From the NCBI RefSeq assembly GCF_000518485.1, contig NZ_JADR01000010.1:62001-126000 (forward strand): a DNA stretch of 64,000 nt, given 5' to 3'. This document shows, piece by piece, positions 16,391-25,610 of this stretch; position 1 is the stretch's first letter; each line of letters starts with the position of its first letter. The notes under the pieces were generated by a model, which was given only the letters and a program-made list of their open reading frames with translations, searched no databases and was not told the origin of the DNA. The translations under genes and the position numbers were made by a program. This DNA comes from Olleya marilimosa CAM030. Lineage in GTDB: Bacteria > Bacteroidota > Bacteroidia > Flavobacteriales > Flavobacteriaceae.

Positions 16391-16984
16391 TTAAAAAATT
16401 GAATCTAAAAATTGTTTAATACTTTCTTGGTTAGCTTTTATCAAAGCTTGACGAGCATTTTCCTTATCCTTTGGTTTTTTATCCTGAGACAATTTAAACT
16501 TACCTTCCCAAGTATCTATGGTAATTTCAAACATTTTAATATACTTTAAATTTTTATCTAATCTAGGATTGTCAGGCTCTAAAACATATTGGTGTTCTGG
16601 AGCTTCTAAAAACTCAGTCATAGTAATTAACGACTGTTTTAAAGCTGCTGTACTTTCAATTTTAGTCACTTTTCCAGTTAAATGTACTCTTACATAATTC
16701 CAAGTTGGTAATTGTGTGGTCGTATAAATGTTAGGTGATATATAGCATTGTGGACCATAAAAAATTACGGTAACTTCGTTTTCATCCTTTAAAAGACTGG
16801 TTTGCGGATTGTATATATCAATATGGCCTATTAATTTACCATCAGTTTCACGATATATTAATGGTAAATGTGTAATTAAAGGCGTATTGTCTTTAACAGA
16901 AATGACTGTCGCTAAAGTATAAGTTTTTATCACTTCTAGTAAGTGTACTTTATCGTTTTCTTGATGTTTTGGTGGTGGATACAA
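16391..16984 (-). CDS. FMN-binding negative transcriptional regulator (PaiB family)
   Basis: A 197-residue protein of the PaiB family, which has the split-barrel flavin-binding fold. Typical pieces are MYPPPKHQ at the start, THLPLIY, GHIDIYNPQ, VIFYGPQCYISPNIY and LPTWNYVRVHLTGKV, then KLSQDK in the C-terminal part. PaiB homologues repress sporulation or degradative genes in Bacillus; in Bacteroidota the role is unknown and may be flavin-dependent redox chemistry. It is divergent from radC with 74 bases between the starts. Confidence 0.88.
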   Translation of the reverse strand: MYPPPKHQENDKVHLLEVIKTYTLATVISVKDNTPLITHLPLIYRETDGKLIGHIDIYNPQTSLLKDENEVTVIFYGPQCYISPNIYTTTQLPTWNYVRVHLTGKVTKIESTAALKQSLITMTEFLEAPEHQYVLEPDNPRLDKNLKYIKMFEITIDTWEGKFKLSQDKKPKDKENARQALIKANQESIKQFLDSIF

Positions 16985-17058
16985 TAGATTTATAAGGTTA
17001 TAAGTTCAAAGTATTTTATTTCATTTAAAATTTACCAAATATTATGTAGATTTATAAA

Positions 17059-17757
17059 ATGTCTGATAAAAGTACTTCATTTTCAATAAAAAACTGGTCT
17101 CAGGATGATCAACCTAGAGAAAAACTGCTTTATAAAGGTAAAGTAGCCTTAAGTGATGCAGAGTTGGTGGCCATTTTAATAGGTTCTGGTAATAGGCAAG
17201 AAAGTGCAGTGGCTTTATGTAAGCGTATTTTAGCGTCTACTGATAATAATTTAAGTGAACTAGGGAAGTTATCCATAAAACAATTAATGGAATTTAAGGG
17301 AATTGGAGAAGCCAAAGCTATAACCATTATTGCTGCTTTGGAATTAGGACGAAGACGTAGAGGAGGAGAAGCACTGGATAAAATGAAGATAACATCCAGT
17401 AAATCTGTATTTGAGTTGATGCAACCTGTTATTGGCGAGTTACCACATGAAGAATTTTGGATAATTTATTTAAATAACTCTAACAAAGTTATTCATAAAA
17501 ACCAATTAAGCAAAGGAGGTATTACAGGTACATTAGTAGATACCAGACTAGTTTTAAAAACAGCTTTAGAGGTTGGCGCAGTAGGTTTAATATTAACACA
17601 CAATCATCCTTCAGGAACTTTAAAACCTAGTCAAGCGGATAAAGATGTGACTTCAAAATTAAAAATAGCAGCACAAAGTTTAGATATAAAAGTTTTAGAT
17701 CATTTAATCATTACAGAGCAAAGTTATTTTAGCTTTGCAGATCAATCTATACTGTAA
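17059..17757 (+). CDS. radC: RadC family JAB-domain protein
   Basis: A 232-residue protein with an N-terminal helix-hairpin-helix-like region (FKGIGEAKAITI, about 77-88) and a C-terminal JAB/MPN metalloprotease-like domain carrying the JAMM ligands in HNHPSGTLKPSQADKD. Despite the name, a direct DNA-repair role is not established. The next gene starts 1 base after its stop, so the two are cotranscribed. Confidence 0.95.
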   Translation: MSDKSTSFSIKNWSQDDQPREKLLYKGKVALSDAELVAILIGSGNRQESAVALCKRILASTDNNLSELGKLSIKQLMEFKGIGEAKAITIIAALELGRRRRGGEALDKMKITSSKSVFELMQPVIGELPHEEFWIIYLNNSNKVIHKNQLSKGGITGTLVDTRLVLKTALEVGAVGLILTHNHPSGTLKPSQADKDVTSKLKIAAQSLDIKVLDHLIITEQSYFSFADQSIL

Positions 17758-17758
17758 T

Positions 17759-19057
17759 ATGCTATTAGTTTATACACATAAAATAACACCTAGGATCAAG
17801 TATGTATTTAAACAAGTTTGTACTAGAATTTTAGGAATACCTGTTAGTTTTACTACTGTTATAGAAGAGTTTATTGCGCATGATAGCTTAAAAATGTCTT
17901 ATACCAGACAACCTTTAAGTGGTGAGATTTTTGTACGTAGCAATGAGTTACTATTTGAGCAAGGTCTTTCAGATATTGATATAACTGTTTTACCTTGGGA
18001 AGACACAAAATGCTTTTTTCCAACTGGTGACAAAAGTGCTATACCTTTTGATATTTTTGCTGCTTCATTTTATTTAATTAGTAGATACGAAGAGTATCTA
18101 CCACATGTAAAGGACGAGTTTGGACGCTATACAGCAGAAGAAAGTTTAGCCTATAAAAACAACTTTTTAGACCAACCAGTAGTAGATATTTGGGCTTATA
18201 AGTTTAAGGCAATTTTAAAGGATAATTATCCTGATTTTATATTTCCGGAACAAAAATATACTGTAATTCCAGTTATTGATGTTCCTGTGGCTTACGAGTA
18301 TAAATTAAAGGGAATTATGCGTACAGTAGGAGGCACATTTAAAGATTTTTTTACCTTTAAATTTAGAAGAATTTATGAGAGGTATTCTGTGTTAACAGGA
18401 TTTAAACGTGACCCTTTTGATAATTACAAGTACATAATTAATAAGCAAAAAGCTTCAAAATATAAATTTGTTTTTTTCTTTTTATTGGGCGATTTTTCTC
18501 CTTATGACAGGAATATAAATCCTCAAAAACAAAAATTTATTTCGTTAATTAAACATATAGCAGATTATTGTAAAATAGGGATTAAAACATCCTTTTTTGC
18601 TTTAAATAATTTAGAATTACTTAAGGAAGAAAAAACTAGAATGGAAGGCATAATAAATAATGCTATTGTAGGTTCTAGACAATCATTTTCAAAAGTTAAT
18701 TTACCAGAATCTTATCGTAATTTAGTCGAGTTAGAAATCCCAGAAGATTATACAATGGGTTATGTTAATCATTTAGGGTTTAGAGCAGGAACGTGTACAC
18801 CATTTTTATTTTACGATGTGGATTTTGAAGTGCAAACACCTTTAAAAGTAGTGCCTTATCAAGCATTAGATTTTGCATTTTTAAAATATCACTCATTACT
18901 TGATAAAGAGCAATCTTTAAATAGATTAATTAAAAGTATAAAAAATGTAAATGGTACTTTTGTACCAGTGTTTCATAACTACACCTTTAATAAACAAGAG
19001 CGTTGGAAACATTTTAAAACCTTATTTAATATTATTTTAGATGTTAAAAAAAAATAA
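17759..19057 (+). CDS. Polysaccharide deacetylase-like protein
   Basis: The ATG at 17759 gives 432 residues starting MLLVYTHKITPRIKYVF; an ATG at 17735 lies inside radC and is less likely. The N-terminal ~180 residues are an uncharacterised domain often preceding NodB-like deacetylases in Bacteroidota. The second half looks like a NodB/polysaccharide deacetylase barrel, with PVIDVPVAYEYK (metal Asp position) and HLGFRAGTCTPF (the RAG motif). The substrate, probably a cell-envelope or exopolysaccharide N-acetyl sugar, is not known. It overlaps the following nucleotidase gene by 17 bases. Confidence 0.75.
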   Translation: MLLVYTHKITPRIKYVFKQVCTRILGIPVSFTTVIEEFIAHDSLKMSYTRQPLSGEIFVRSNELLFEQGLSDIDITVLPWEDTKCFFPTGDKSAIPFDIFAASFYLISRYEEYLPHVKDEFGRYTAEESLAYKNNFLDQPVVDIWAYKFKAILKDNYPDFIFPEQKYTVIPVIDVPVAYEYKLKGIMRTVGGTFKDFFTFKFRRIYERYSVLTGFKRDPFDNYKYIINKQKASKYKFVFFFLLGDFSPYDRNINPQKQKFISLIKHIADYCKIGIKTSFFALNNLELLKEEKTRMEGIINNAIVGSRQSFSKVNLPESYRNLVELEIPEDYTMGYVNHLGFRAGTCTPFLFYDVDFEVQTPLKVVPYQALDFAFLKYHSLLDKEQSLNRLIKSIKNVNGTFVPVFHNYTFNKQERWKHFKTLFNIILDVKKK

Positions 19058-19733
19058 AGTAGAACACATATTTTTTGATTTAGATCATACCCTTTGGGAT
19101 TTTGATAAAAACTCTGCTTTGACCTTTGATTTTCTTTTTAAAAAACATGCGGTTAATACTAAGCTAGAAGATTTTTTGCAATTTTACGAACCCATTAATC
19201 TTAAATATTGGAAATTATATAGAGACGAAAAAGTAACCAAAGATAATTTACGTTACAATAGGTTAAAAGAAACTTTTGATGCTTTACAATTTAGTATTGA
19301 TGATGATTTGATTAACATCCTATCTGAAGATTATATAACTCACTTAAGTAGTTTTAATCATGTTTTTGATGGTACAGTAGAGTTGCTAGATTACCTAAAA
19401 ACTAAATATAATTTACATATAATCACTAACGGTTTTAAAGAGGCTCAAAACAATAAATTAAAAGGTTCTAAGTTGGATCATTACTTTGCTACCGTTACAA
19501 GTGCAGAGGTTGTAGGTGTTAAAAAACCAAATCCAGAAATTTTTAATTTCGCATTAAATTTGGCTAATGCTAATTCAGCTAATAGTATCATGATTGGAGA
19601 TAACTATGAAGCTGACATTTTGGGTGCTTTGGATATTGGTTTAGATGCTATTTGTTTTAATTATCATAAAGCAACAATTAGTCCAGAAATTAAAGTCGTT
19701 AATCATTTATTAGACATTAAAAAATATTTATAA
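19041..19733 (+). CDS. YjjG-type HAD pyrimidine nucleotidase
   Basis: A 230-residue HAD hydrolase with all four motifs: FFDLDHTLWDFD (nucleophile and acid/base Asp), ITNGFKEAQ, KKPNPEIF (Lys) and IGDNYEADILGA. The FDLDHTLWDF form and the alpha-helical cap match the YjjG family, which dephosphorylates non-canonical pyrimidine nucleotides to keep them out of DNA. The precise substrate is inferred. It overlaps the deacetylase gene by 17 bases and is 2 bases from the next gene, so all three form one operon. Confidence 0.87.
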   Translation: MLKKNKVEHIFFDLDHTLWDFDKNSALTFDFLFKKHAVNTKLEDFLQFYEPINLKYWKLYRDEKVTKDNLRYNRLKETFDALQFSIDDDLINILSEDYITHLSSFNHVFDGTVELLDYLKTKYNLHIITNGFKEAQNNKLKGSKLDHYFATVTSAEVVGVKKPNPEIFNFALNLANANSANSIMIGDNYEADILGALDIGLDAICFNYHKATISPEIKVVNHLLDIKKYL

Positions 19734-19735
19734 TT

Positions 19736-20593
19736 ATGAAATTTTCAAATAAAATACAGTTAGTTTTAATCTTGTTATTTAGTTTGGTAACAAGTTTACA
19801 AGCACAAGACAAATTAAATAATTACAAGTATGTTGTAGTTGCAAATCAATTTGATTTTCAGTCAGAACCTGATCAATATAGGTTAAATGGTTTAACCAAA
19901 TTTTTACTAGAAAAACAAAATTTCACTGTATTTAGTAACACAGATGTTTTACCAGACGATGCTATAAATAATGGATGTTTAGTATTATATGCTACTTTAA
20001 AAAACTCTTCATCATTATTTAAAACAAAAATAAATGTTCAGTTTGAAAACTGTAAAAAAGAGATTGTTTTTACTTCAGATATTGGAGAATCTAGAGACAA
20101 AAAATATATTGTAGCCTATAATGAAGCAACACGTAATGCATTTAATACCTTTTCAAGTTTTATACATACTTACAAACCTACTGCAGCAGACAATCAGACC
20201 ACAGAGGTAACAGCATTAAAACAAGAAATTGAAACTTTAAAAGCCGAACAATCAAATAAAGATAACATTAAGGCTGAAGCAACAATTAAAAATGAGGTCG
20301 TTAAAGTTACTGATACACCTGTAAAAGAAACAACAAAAACAGAAACTAAAACAGAAACGATTAAACCTGCAGATAATGCCCTACACGCAAAATTAATCTC
20401 TGGATCGGTATTTAGTTATAATTTATTAGACGCTAATGGTAAAGTAGTATATACCATTCTATTTTCTGGAAAAGAAGATTATTACATAGTAAAAGGGCAA
20501 GATGCATTAATTTACAAAATGAATAATCAATGGGTTTTAGCGCATTATGTTGACAATGACTTACAGATAAAAGCCATGACTATTAATTTTTAA
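19736..20593 (+). CDS. Secreted protein of unknown function
   Basis: A 285-residue protein with a signal peptide (MKFSNKIQLVLILLFSLVTSLQAQ). A folded region to about residue 145 is followed by a predicted coiled-coil and low-complexity Lys/Glu/Thr stretch (about 155-215; TKTETKTETI), then a C-terminal ~65-residue domain. No family is recognised. It is the last gene of the radC operon, and its stop overlaps the stop of convergent rarA by 3 bases. Confidence 0.6.
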   Translation: MKFSNKIQLVLILLFSLVTSLQAQDKLNNYKYVVVANQFDFQSEPDQYRLNGLTKFLLEKQNFTVFSNTDVLPDDAINNGCLVLYATLKNSSSLFKTKINVQFENCKKEIVFTSDIGESRDKKYIVAYNEATRNAFNTFSSFIHTYKPTAADNQTTEVTALKQEIETLKAEQSNKDNIKAEATIKNEVVKVTDTPVKETTKTETKTETIKPADNALHAKLISGSVFSYNLLDANGKVVYTILFSGKEDYYIVKGQDALIYKMNNQWVLAHYVDNDLQIKAMTINF

Positions 20594-21867
20594 TAACCAT
20601 ATTTTTCTTTCCAACGTGACCTTAAAAAGTCGCGTTGGGCTTTTTCTCTAGCATTATTACCAGGTTCGTAAAGCTTTGTGTTACTAACCTCTTTTGGTAA
20701 AAACTCTTGATTGGCAAAATTATTTTCATAATTATGGCTGTACTTGTAGTCTTCACCATAACCAATCTCTTTCATTAATTTTGTTGGTGCATTTCTAATA
20801 TTTAAAGGCACACTTAAATCGCCAGTTTGTTTTACTAATTGTTGCGCATGGTTAATAGCCATATAGGCAGCATTACTTTTAGGAGAACAGGCTAAGTATG
20901 TCGCACATTGACTTAAAATAATTCTAGACTCAGGGTAGCCAATAGTACTAACAGCCTGAAACGTAGTATTAGCCATAACCAATGCAGTAGGATTAGCATT
21001 ACCAATATCTTCGCTAGCTAAAATAAGCATACGTCTAGCAATAAATTTTACATCCTCACCACCTTCAACCATTCTAGCCAAATAATACACAGCAGCATTA
21101 GGGTCGCTACCTCTAATGGATTTTATAAAAGCAGACACAATATCGTAGTGCTGTTCGCCAGTTTTATCATAACGCACAGTGTTATTTTGGACCTTATCTA
21201 AAACCAAGGCGTCTGTAATTGTAATAATAGGTTTATCCTCACTATTTACAACCAACTCAAAAATGTTTAATAATTTTCTAGCATCACCACCAGATAATCG
21301 TAATAATGCGCTAGTTTCTTTAAGTTTTATGTTTTTTTTAGATATGTATTCATCTTTATCTATTGCACGCTTTAAAAGGTCCTCTAAATCGCTTTTTTCA
21401 AACGCTTTTAAAATATATACCTGACAGCGTGACAATAATGCAGAAATCACTTCAAAACTTGGGTTCTCAGTCGTTGCACCAATTAAAGTGACCCAACCCT
21501 TTTCTACAGCTTGCAATAAACTATCCTGTTGCGATTTGCTAAATCGATGAATCTCATCAATAAACAAAATAGGGTTTTTAGCAGTAAACAACCCACCACT
21601 ATTTTTTGCCTTTTCAATAACCTCTCGCACATCCTTTACACCAGAGCTTATTGCACTTAAAGTATAAAATGGACGTTTAGAGGTTTGTGCAATAATATTA
21701 GCCAACGTTGTTTTTCCAATGCCAGGAGGTCCCCAAAGTATCATACTTGGTATAATTCCTTGATTAATATGACTAGTTAAAGTCCCGTTTGGACCCACTA
21801 AATGTGACTGACTAATATAGTCGTCTAAAGTTTGTGGACGTAATCGTTCAGCTAAAGGCGTGTTCAT
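20590..21867 (-). CDS. rarA: Replication-associated recombination ATPase RarA (MgsA)
   Basis: A 425-residue AAA+ ATPase related to clamp loaders that acts at stalled replication forks. The Walker A GPPGIGKT (46-53), Walker B LFIDEIHRF (Asp104-Glu105), sensor 1 GATTENPSFEV and the RarA-typical C-terminal part (YLARMVEGGEDVKFIARRML, IGNANPTAL) are all present. Length is normal. It is transcribed away from the rhomboid gene, with the second copy of the structured repeat in the gap. Confidence 0.96.
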   Translation of the reverse strand: MNTPLAERLRPQTLDDYISQSHLVGPNGTLTSHINQGIIPSMILWGPPGIGKTTLANIIAQTSKRPFYTLSAISSGVKDVREVIEKAKNSGGLFTAKNPILFIDEIHRFSKSQQDSLLQAVEKGWVTLIGATTENPSFEVISALLSRCQVYILKAFEKSDLEDLLKRAIDKDEYISKKNIKLKETSALLRLSGGDARKLLNIFELVVNSEDKPIITITDALVLDKVQNNTVRYDKTGEQHYDIVSAFIKSIRGSDPNAAVYYLARMVEGGEDVKFIARRMLILASEDIGNANPTALVMANTTFQAVSTIGYPESRIILSQCATYLACSPKSNAAYMAINHAQQLVKQTGDLSVPLNIRNAPTKLMKEIGYGEDYKYSHNYENNFANQEFLPKEVSNTKLYEPGNNAREKAQRDFLRSRWKEKYGY

Positions 21868-21892
21868 AAATGTAAAATTAAATTAAATTTTG

Positions 21893-22050
21893 TTTAGGCG
21901 TGTCTTTTTTGCGCATTCTTAACATAAAAGTCAGGCTTTCACTACTCAATCTTTTTGCTAAGGCAAAAAGGATTTCAAACAGACCGTTCAATTATGAAGT
22001 CATCACGATTTTTTTCAAAATAGTATTCATGAGTAATCCTTCACGCAACA
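21893..22050. repeat. Structured intergenic element, diverged copy B
   Basis: The order of blocks matches copy A at 13814-13927: TTTAGGCGT at the start, a TCAGGCTTTC block (compare TCGCGCTATC), a hairpin CTTTTTGC (21951-21958) with GCAAAAAG (21963-21970), and an ending CCTTCACGCA (compare GCTAACGCA). The interval between hairpin and end is longer than in copy A. No reading frame. Confidence 0.45.
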
Positions 22051-22110
22051 ACTGACTGACATTATTGCAATACATTAAATTTGGATAACTATTTGCTATA
22101 TTTATTGCAA

Positions 22111-22863
22111 ATGAAACAACAAGAACCTTTTACATTCACCTTAGATGTTTTAGTCTATCCAATAGCATTTGTAATCCTATTGTGGTTAATTTTTGCTATC
22201 GAGATTAGATTTGGGTTTTCGCTTAACTTTTTAGGCATCTATCCTCAAAAAATTACTGGATTAGTAGGTGTAATATGTAGTCCGTTTATACATTCTGGTA
22301 TTTCCCATTTATGGCATAATACCATACCTTTATTTGTATTAAGCACTGCGTTGTTCTATTTTTATAGACCAATCGCTTTTAAAGTGCTTTTGTACGGTAT
22401 TTTACTATCTGGATTTTTAACTTGGTGTATTGGTAGACCATCTTATCATATAGGAGCAAGTGGATTAATATATGTATTGGCAAGTTTTATCTTTTTTAAA
22501 GGTGTTTTTGCTAAACATTATAGACTAATAGCATTATCCCTTTTAGTAGCTTTTTTATATGGAAGTATGATCTGGAATACCATACCATTAGAAGAAGGTA
22601 TCTCCTGGGAAGGTCATTTAAGTGGTTTAATTGTGGGATTAGTTTTTGCTTTATTATTTAGAAAACAAATAGCAAAACCTAAAAAATATGTATGGGAAGA
22701 ACCTGATTACAACGAAGAGGACGATGAGTTTTTAAAACATTTTGATGAAAACGGTAATTTTATAGAAAACATAGTAGAGGAGGAGTTACCTGAAAATAAT
22801 CTTCCAGAAGTAACGCTTCCTGTTACTATTAGTTATACTTATAAAAAAAATAAAGAGTTATAG
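22111..22863 (+). CDS. Rhomboid-family intramembrane serine protease
   Basis: Starting at ATG 22111 (a TTG at 22081 is also in frame) this is 250 residues. Six membrane helices occupy the first ~200 residues. The catalytic dyad is visible: Ser in GASGLIYVL and His in EGHLSGLIVG. HSGISHLWHNTIPLF is the conserved L1/helix-2 region. The C-terminal ~60 residues are acidic and cytoplasmic. Substrates are unknown. The stop is adjacent to that of convergent rlmB. Confidence 0.9.
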   Translation: MKQQEPFTFTLDVLVYPIAFVILLWLIFAIEIRFGFSLNFLGIYPQKITGLVGVICSPFIHSGISHLWHNTIPLFVLSTALFYFYRPIAFKVLLYGILLSGFLTWCIGRPSYHIGASGLIYVLASFIFFKGVFAKHYRLIALSLLVAFLYGSMIWNTIPLEEGISWEGHLSGLIVGLVFALLFRKQIAKPKKYVWEEPDYNEEDDEFLKHFDENGNFIENIVEEELPENNLPEVTLPVTISYTYKKNKEL

Positions 22864-23592
22864 ACGTTGTCTTACCGCTTCATATAAAAAAGCGCCACAA
22901 GCTACACTAACATTTAAAGACTCTATTTCACCTAGTAAAGGTAGTTTAGCTTTCTCATTAGCTATTTTTATTATAGATGGATTTATACCACGACCTTCAG
23001 ATCCCATTATAATAGCACATGGCTCTTTAAACGAAACATCAAATAATGTATTATCCGTTTTCTCTGTCGCAGCAATAACTTTAATATCTGATGCCTGCAG
23101 AAAAAATACAGCATCTTTAATGTGGTCTACTCTACAAATAGGAACTTTAAATACAGCACCAGCACTTGTTTTAATGGTGTCGCCATTTACAGGTGCAGCA
23201 CCTTTACTTTGTATAATTATCCCGTCTACTCCAGTACATTCTGCAGTACGTATTATAGCACCAAAGTTTCTAACATCACTTAGTTGATCTAACAATAGAA
23301 AAAGTGGAGTTGTATTTTTTTTAGACACCATGTCAAACAATTCCTCAATGTCATAAAACTTAACAGGAGCAATTTGTGCAACAGCACCTTGGTGATTATT
23401 TTTTGTTAATCTATTTAGTTTTTCTACCGGAACGTAAGACGAGTTAACTCTTTTGTCTTTTAGTACCGTTTCTAGTTCTTGAAACAAGTCGCCTTTAAGT
23501 CCTTTTTGCAAAAAGACTTTATCTACATGTTCTCCAGCATTTAAAGCTTCAATAATAGCTCTAAGTCCAAATATCTGAGTTGTTTTATCCAT
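22858..23592 (-). CDS. rlmB: 23S rRNA Gm2251 methyltransferase (SpoU/TrmH family)
   Basis: The start at 23592 (MDKTTQIFGLRAIIEAL) is preferred; an upstream in-frame start would run into the terminator hairpin. The 244-residue protein has an N-terminal substrate-binding domain (about 1-80) and a SPOUT knot with the motifs LLLDQLSDVRNFGAIIRTAE, IIMGSEGRGI and ESLNVSVACG. It fits RlmB, which methylates G2251 ribose in the peptidyl-transferase region; a tRNA-modifying paralogue cannot be ruled out. Confidence 0.88.
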   Translation of the reverse strand: MDKTTQIFGLRAIIEALNAGEHVDKVFLQKGLKGDLFQELETVLKDKRVNSSYVPVEKLNRLTKNNHQGAVAQIAPVKFYDIEELFDMVSKKNTTPLFLLLDQLSDVRNFGAIIRTAECTGVDGIIIQSKGAAPVNGDTIKTSAGAVFKVPICRVDHIKDAVFFLQASDIKVIAATEKTDNTLFDVSFKEPCAIIMGSEGRGINPSIIKIANEKAKLPLLGEIESLNVSVACGAFLYEAVRQRL

Positions 23593-23605
23593 GACACAAA
23601 GGTAT

Positions 23606-23636
23606 AAAAAAAGAGCCTGCAAATTGCAGGCTCTTT
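23606..23636 (-). terminator. Intrinsic terminator of the SusC/SusD operon
   Basis: GAGCCTGC pairs with GCAGGCTC (23613-23633) and on the minus strand is followed by seven T. It separates the lipoprotein gene ending at 23665 from rlmB. Confidence 0.9.
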
Positions 23637-23664
23637 AATATGTTTATTAATAGAAATTAATGTA

Positions 23665-24675
23665 TTACTCAGCAGCAACTAGTTCGCCTAAGCTGTCATA
23701 AACTTTATATTTTCCACCAACTACTTCAATTGTAGCAACTAATCTCTCTCCTGATCCTCCAGCTGATGCGCTAGTAGATGAAGATGATAAGTATAAAGCA
23801 GGGAAGCTAATGCTAGTATTAAAAGTACCTATATGAGATATTTCAACATTGAAAGGGAAAGCAAAATCTGCAGCTAATATTTCATTAACAGAAGCACTTA
23901 AAGCTAAGTCGTAATCCCATAAGTCAACTATTAGGTCATAAGTACCATCAGCTAAAATACCGTTTCCGATAGTACCACTATTTACTGTGTTTTGATCAAC
24001 AACTTCTGGACAATCACCTGTAAATGCGTAAGCATCATAAGACGATAAATAAAAGTCAAAATCTACAAGTCCACATAAGCTCTCAGTATGAACAACTTCT
24101 TCATCATCTAAAACTGTTTCTATAATGTTTCGCTCGATAGTTGTGTAAGTTACAGGGATATCCCAATCAACAACAATTGATGGAAAATCACTAACAAAGT
24201 TAGTAACTTCTAAATCAATATAGATAGCTCCACCTGCAGCTAATCCGTTTTTATTGTCTGCACTAGTTAATTTAAATCTTAAATTTTCAGTACCTTCTTT
24301 TAAAACGTCTTGTACAGCTGTAATGTTAAAAGTATGTGTTTCTGCATATGCAGGAAATTCTACTTTATAACCAAAGTCTCCAAAACCATCGTCGACAGTA
24401 GTTGCACCTACTGGCAATCCGTCTGCATCACTTACAAAATAGTCAGAGTTAGAACCACCAGAAACAAGTTCCAATTTAAAGTCCATTTCTTCCTTGTAGG
24501 CCTTGTTTGTTGCTAAAGAAACCGTAATTGTTTCTCCTTCCATTACGCTATTAGCAGTTTGTCCTGTCATAGATACAACAGGCTTGTCTGTTACAGTGTA
24601 ATTTACATCATCGTTAACACAAGATGTAAGGGCTACAACAGTGCATGATAACAGTATATTTTTAATGTATTTCAT
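23665..24675 (-). CDS. Surface lipoprotein of the SusC/SusD locus, Calx-beta-like
   Basis: A 336-residue lipoprotein: signal peptide with Cys19 (LTSC) followed by VNDD, an acidic pattern that in Bacteroidota favours export to the outer surface. Residues ~30-165 (SVMEGETITVSLATNKA ... LKEGTENLRFKLT) resemble Calx-beta-type immunoglobulin-like repeats. The C-terminal half is unrecognised. It is the last gene of the SusC-SusD operon, so it probably helps bind the imported ligand at the surface. Confidence 0.65.
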   Translation of the reverse strand: MKYIKNILLSCTVVALTSCVNDDVNYTVTDKPVVSMTGQTANSVMEGETITVSLATNKAYKEEMDFKLELVSGGSNSDYFVSDADGLPVGATTVDDGFGDFGYKVEFPAYAETHTFNITAVQDVLKEGTENLRFKLTSADNKNGLAAGGAIYIDLEVTNFVSDFPSIVVDWDIPVTYTTIERNIIETVLDDEEVVHTESLCGLVDFDFYLSSYDAYAFTGDCPEVVDQNTVNSGTIGNGILADGTYDLIVDLWDYDLALSASVNEILAADFAFPFNVEISHIGTFNTSISFPALYLSSSSTSASAGGSGERLVATIEVVGGKYKVYDSLGELVAAE

Positions 24676-24688
24676 CGTTTTCTATTTT

Positions 24689-25591
24689 TTATTGTAAAGT
24701 TAATACCCAAGTAGATCCTGAGTAGATTGGAGGTCCACTCGCTCTTCCTATTCCAAATTCTGGGAATACTATTTGTCCCGTAGCTTGATCAACATAACCT
24801 GGTCTTCCTTGAATAATTTCGTTAGAAAATCTCCATTCAGTAAAGATTAAGTTACCAGCACAAGCATAGAAGTAAGATGTATATCCAGCTCCTGGCCATC
24901 CAAACATAGAGTCTAACTGATAGTTACCAGCACCTAAATGTGTAATGGTGTGATTAGCAGGTGTAGCATAGTTTACACTATATGTTCCAGCTAAATCAGT
25001 ACGACATAATTGTAATCTTACTAAAGCTGATTCGTATTGCTCTGCAATTACTACATCTTCAACTGATACTAATGTTTTTAGATTAATAACAAAAACAGTT
25101 GTTTTTGCATTGTCTAAAGCATCGTTATTAACTTTAATTGGAATTAAATCAAACGTTGCGTTTGCAGGTATAGTTGTTTCTAAATTTGTGTCAACCCAGT
25201 CAAAATGAGTTCCAGGAACAGCTATTGGATATTTTCTAACATCATCACTTGGATCAAGTGGAGTATTATTAATATCTAACATCGTTTCTAGTTCAGCTAA
25301 CTCTCCTTCAGAGAGTTTTAAATCTGCAAATGTACCAATTTCATAAGTCATTGTAATAGTAGATCCAGCTGGTTGTCCAGAGGCACCTCCAATTACATGT
25401 ACTGGAATATCAAAATCAAACTGAGCACCTGTCTCTTCAACAAAGTTTCCTAAGTTGTCGTCTGTTTTAAATCCAACCACTAAAGGTCCATTAAAATATT
25501 CATCGTTTACATCTATCTCGTCATCAACGATACATGATGCTAAAAGCGAGCAGCTTAAAACTGCTAACAAATAAGTTCTTAAATTTTTCAT
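24689..25591 (-). CDS. Surface lipoprotein of the SusC/SusD locus
   Basis: A 300-residue lipoprotein with Cys20 (LLASC) followed by IVDDE, again suggesting surface display. The N-terminal ~170 residues are beta-rich (GFKTDDN...GAQFDFDIPVHVIGG); the C-terminal part begins with a Cys (LCRTDLAGTYSVNY) and holds aromatic residues (FGWPGAGYTSYFYACAG) that could contact a ligand. No known family is recognised. Spacing to SusD is 19 bases and to the next gene 13 bases, so all four are one operon. Confidence 0.65.
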   Translation of the reverse strand: MKNLRTYLLAVLSCSLLASCIVDDEIDVNDEYFNGPLVVGFKTDDNLGNFVEETGAQFDFDIPVHVIGGASGQPAGSTITMTYEIGTFADLKLSEGELAELETMLDINNTPLDPSDDVRKYPIAVPGTHFDWVDTNLETTIPANATFDLIPIKVNNDALDNAKTTVFVINLKTLVSVEDVVIAEQYESALVRLQLCRTDLAGTYSVNYATPANHTITHLGAGNYQLDSMFGWPGAGYTSYFYACAGNLIFTEWRFSNEIIQGRPGYVDQATGQIVFPEFGIGRASGPPIYSGSTWVLTLQ

Positions 25592-25610
25592 TTTTTTTCT
25601 TTTTTATAGT

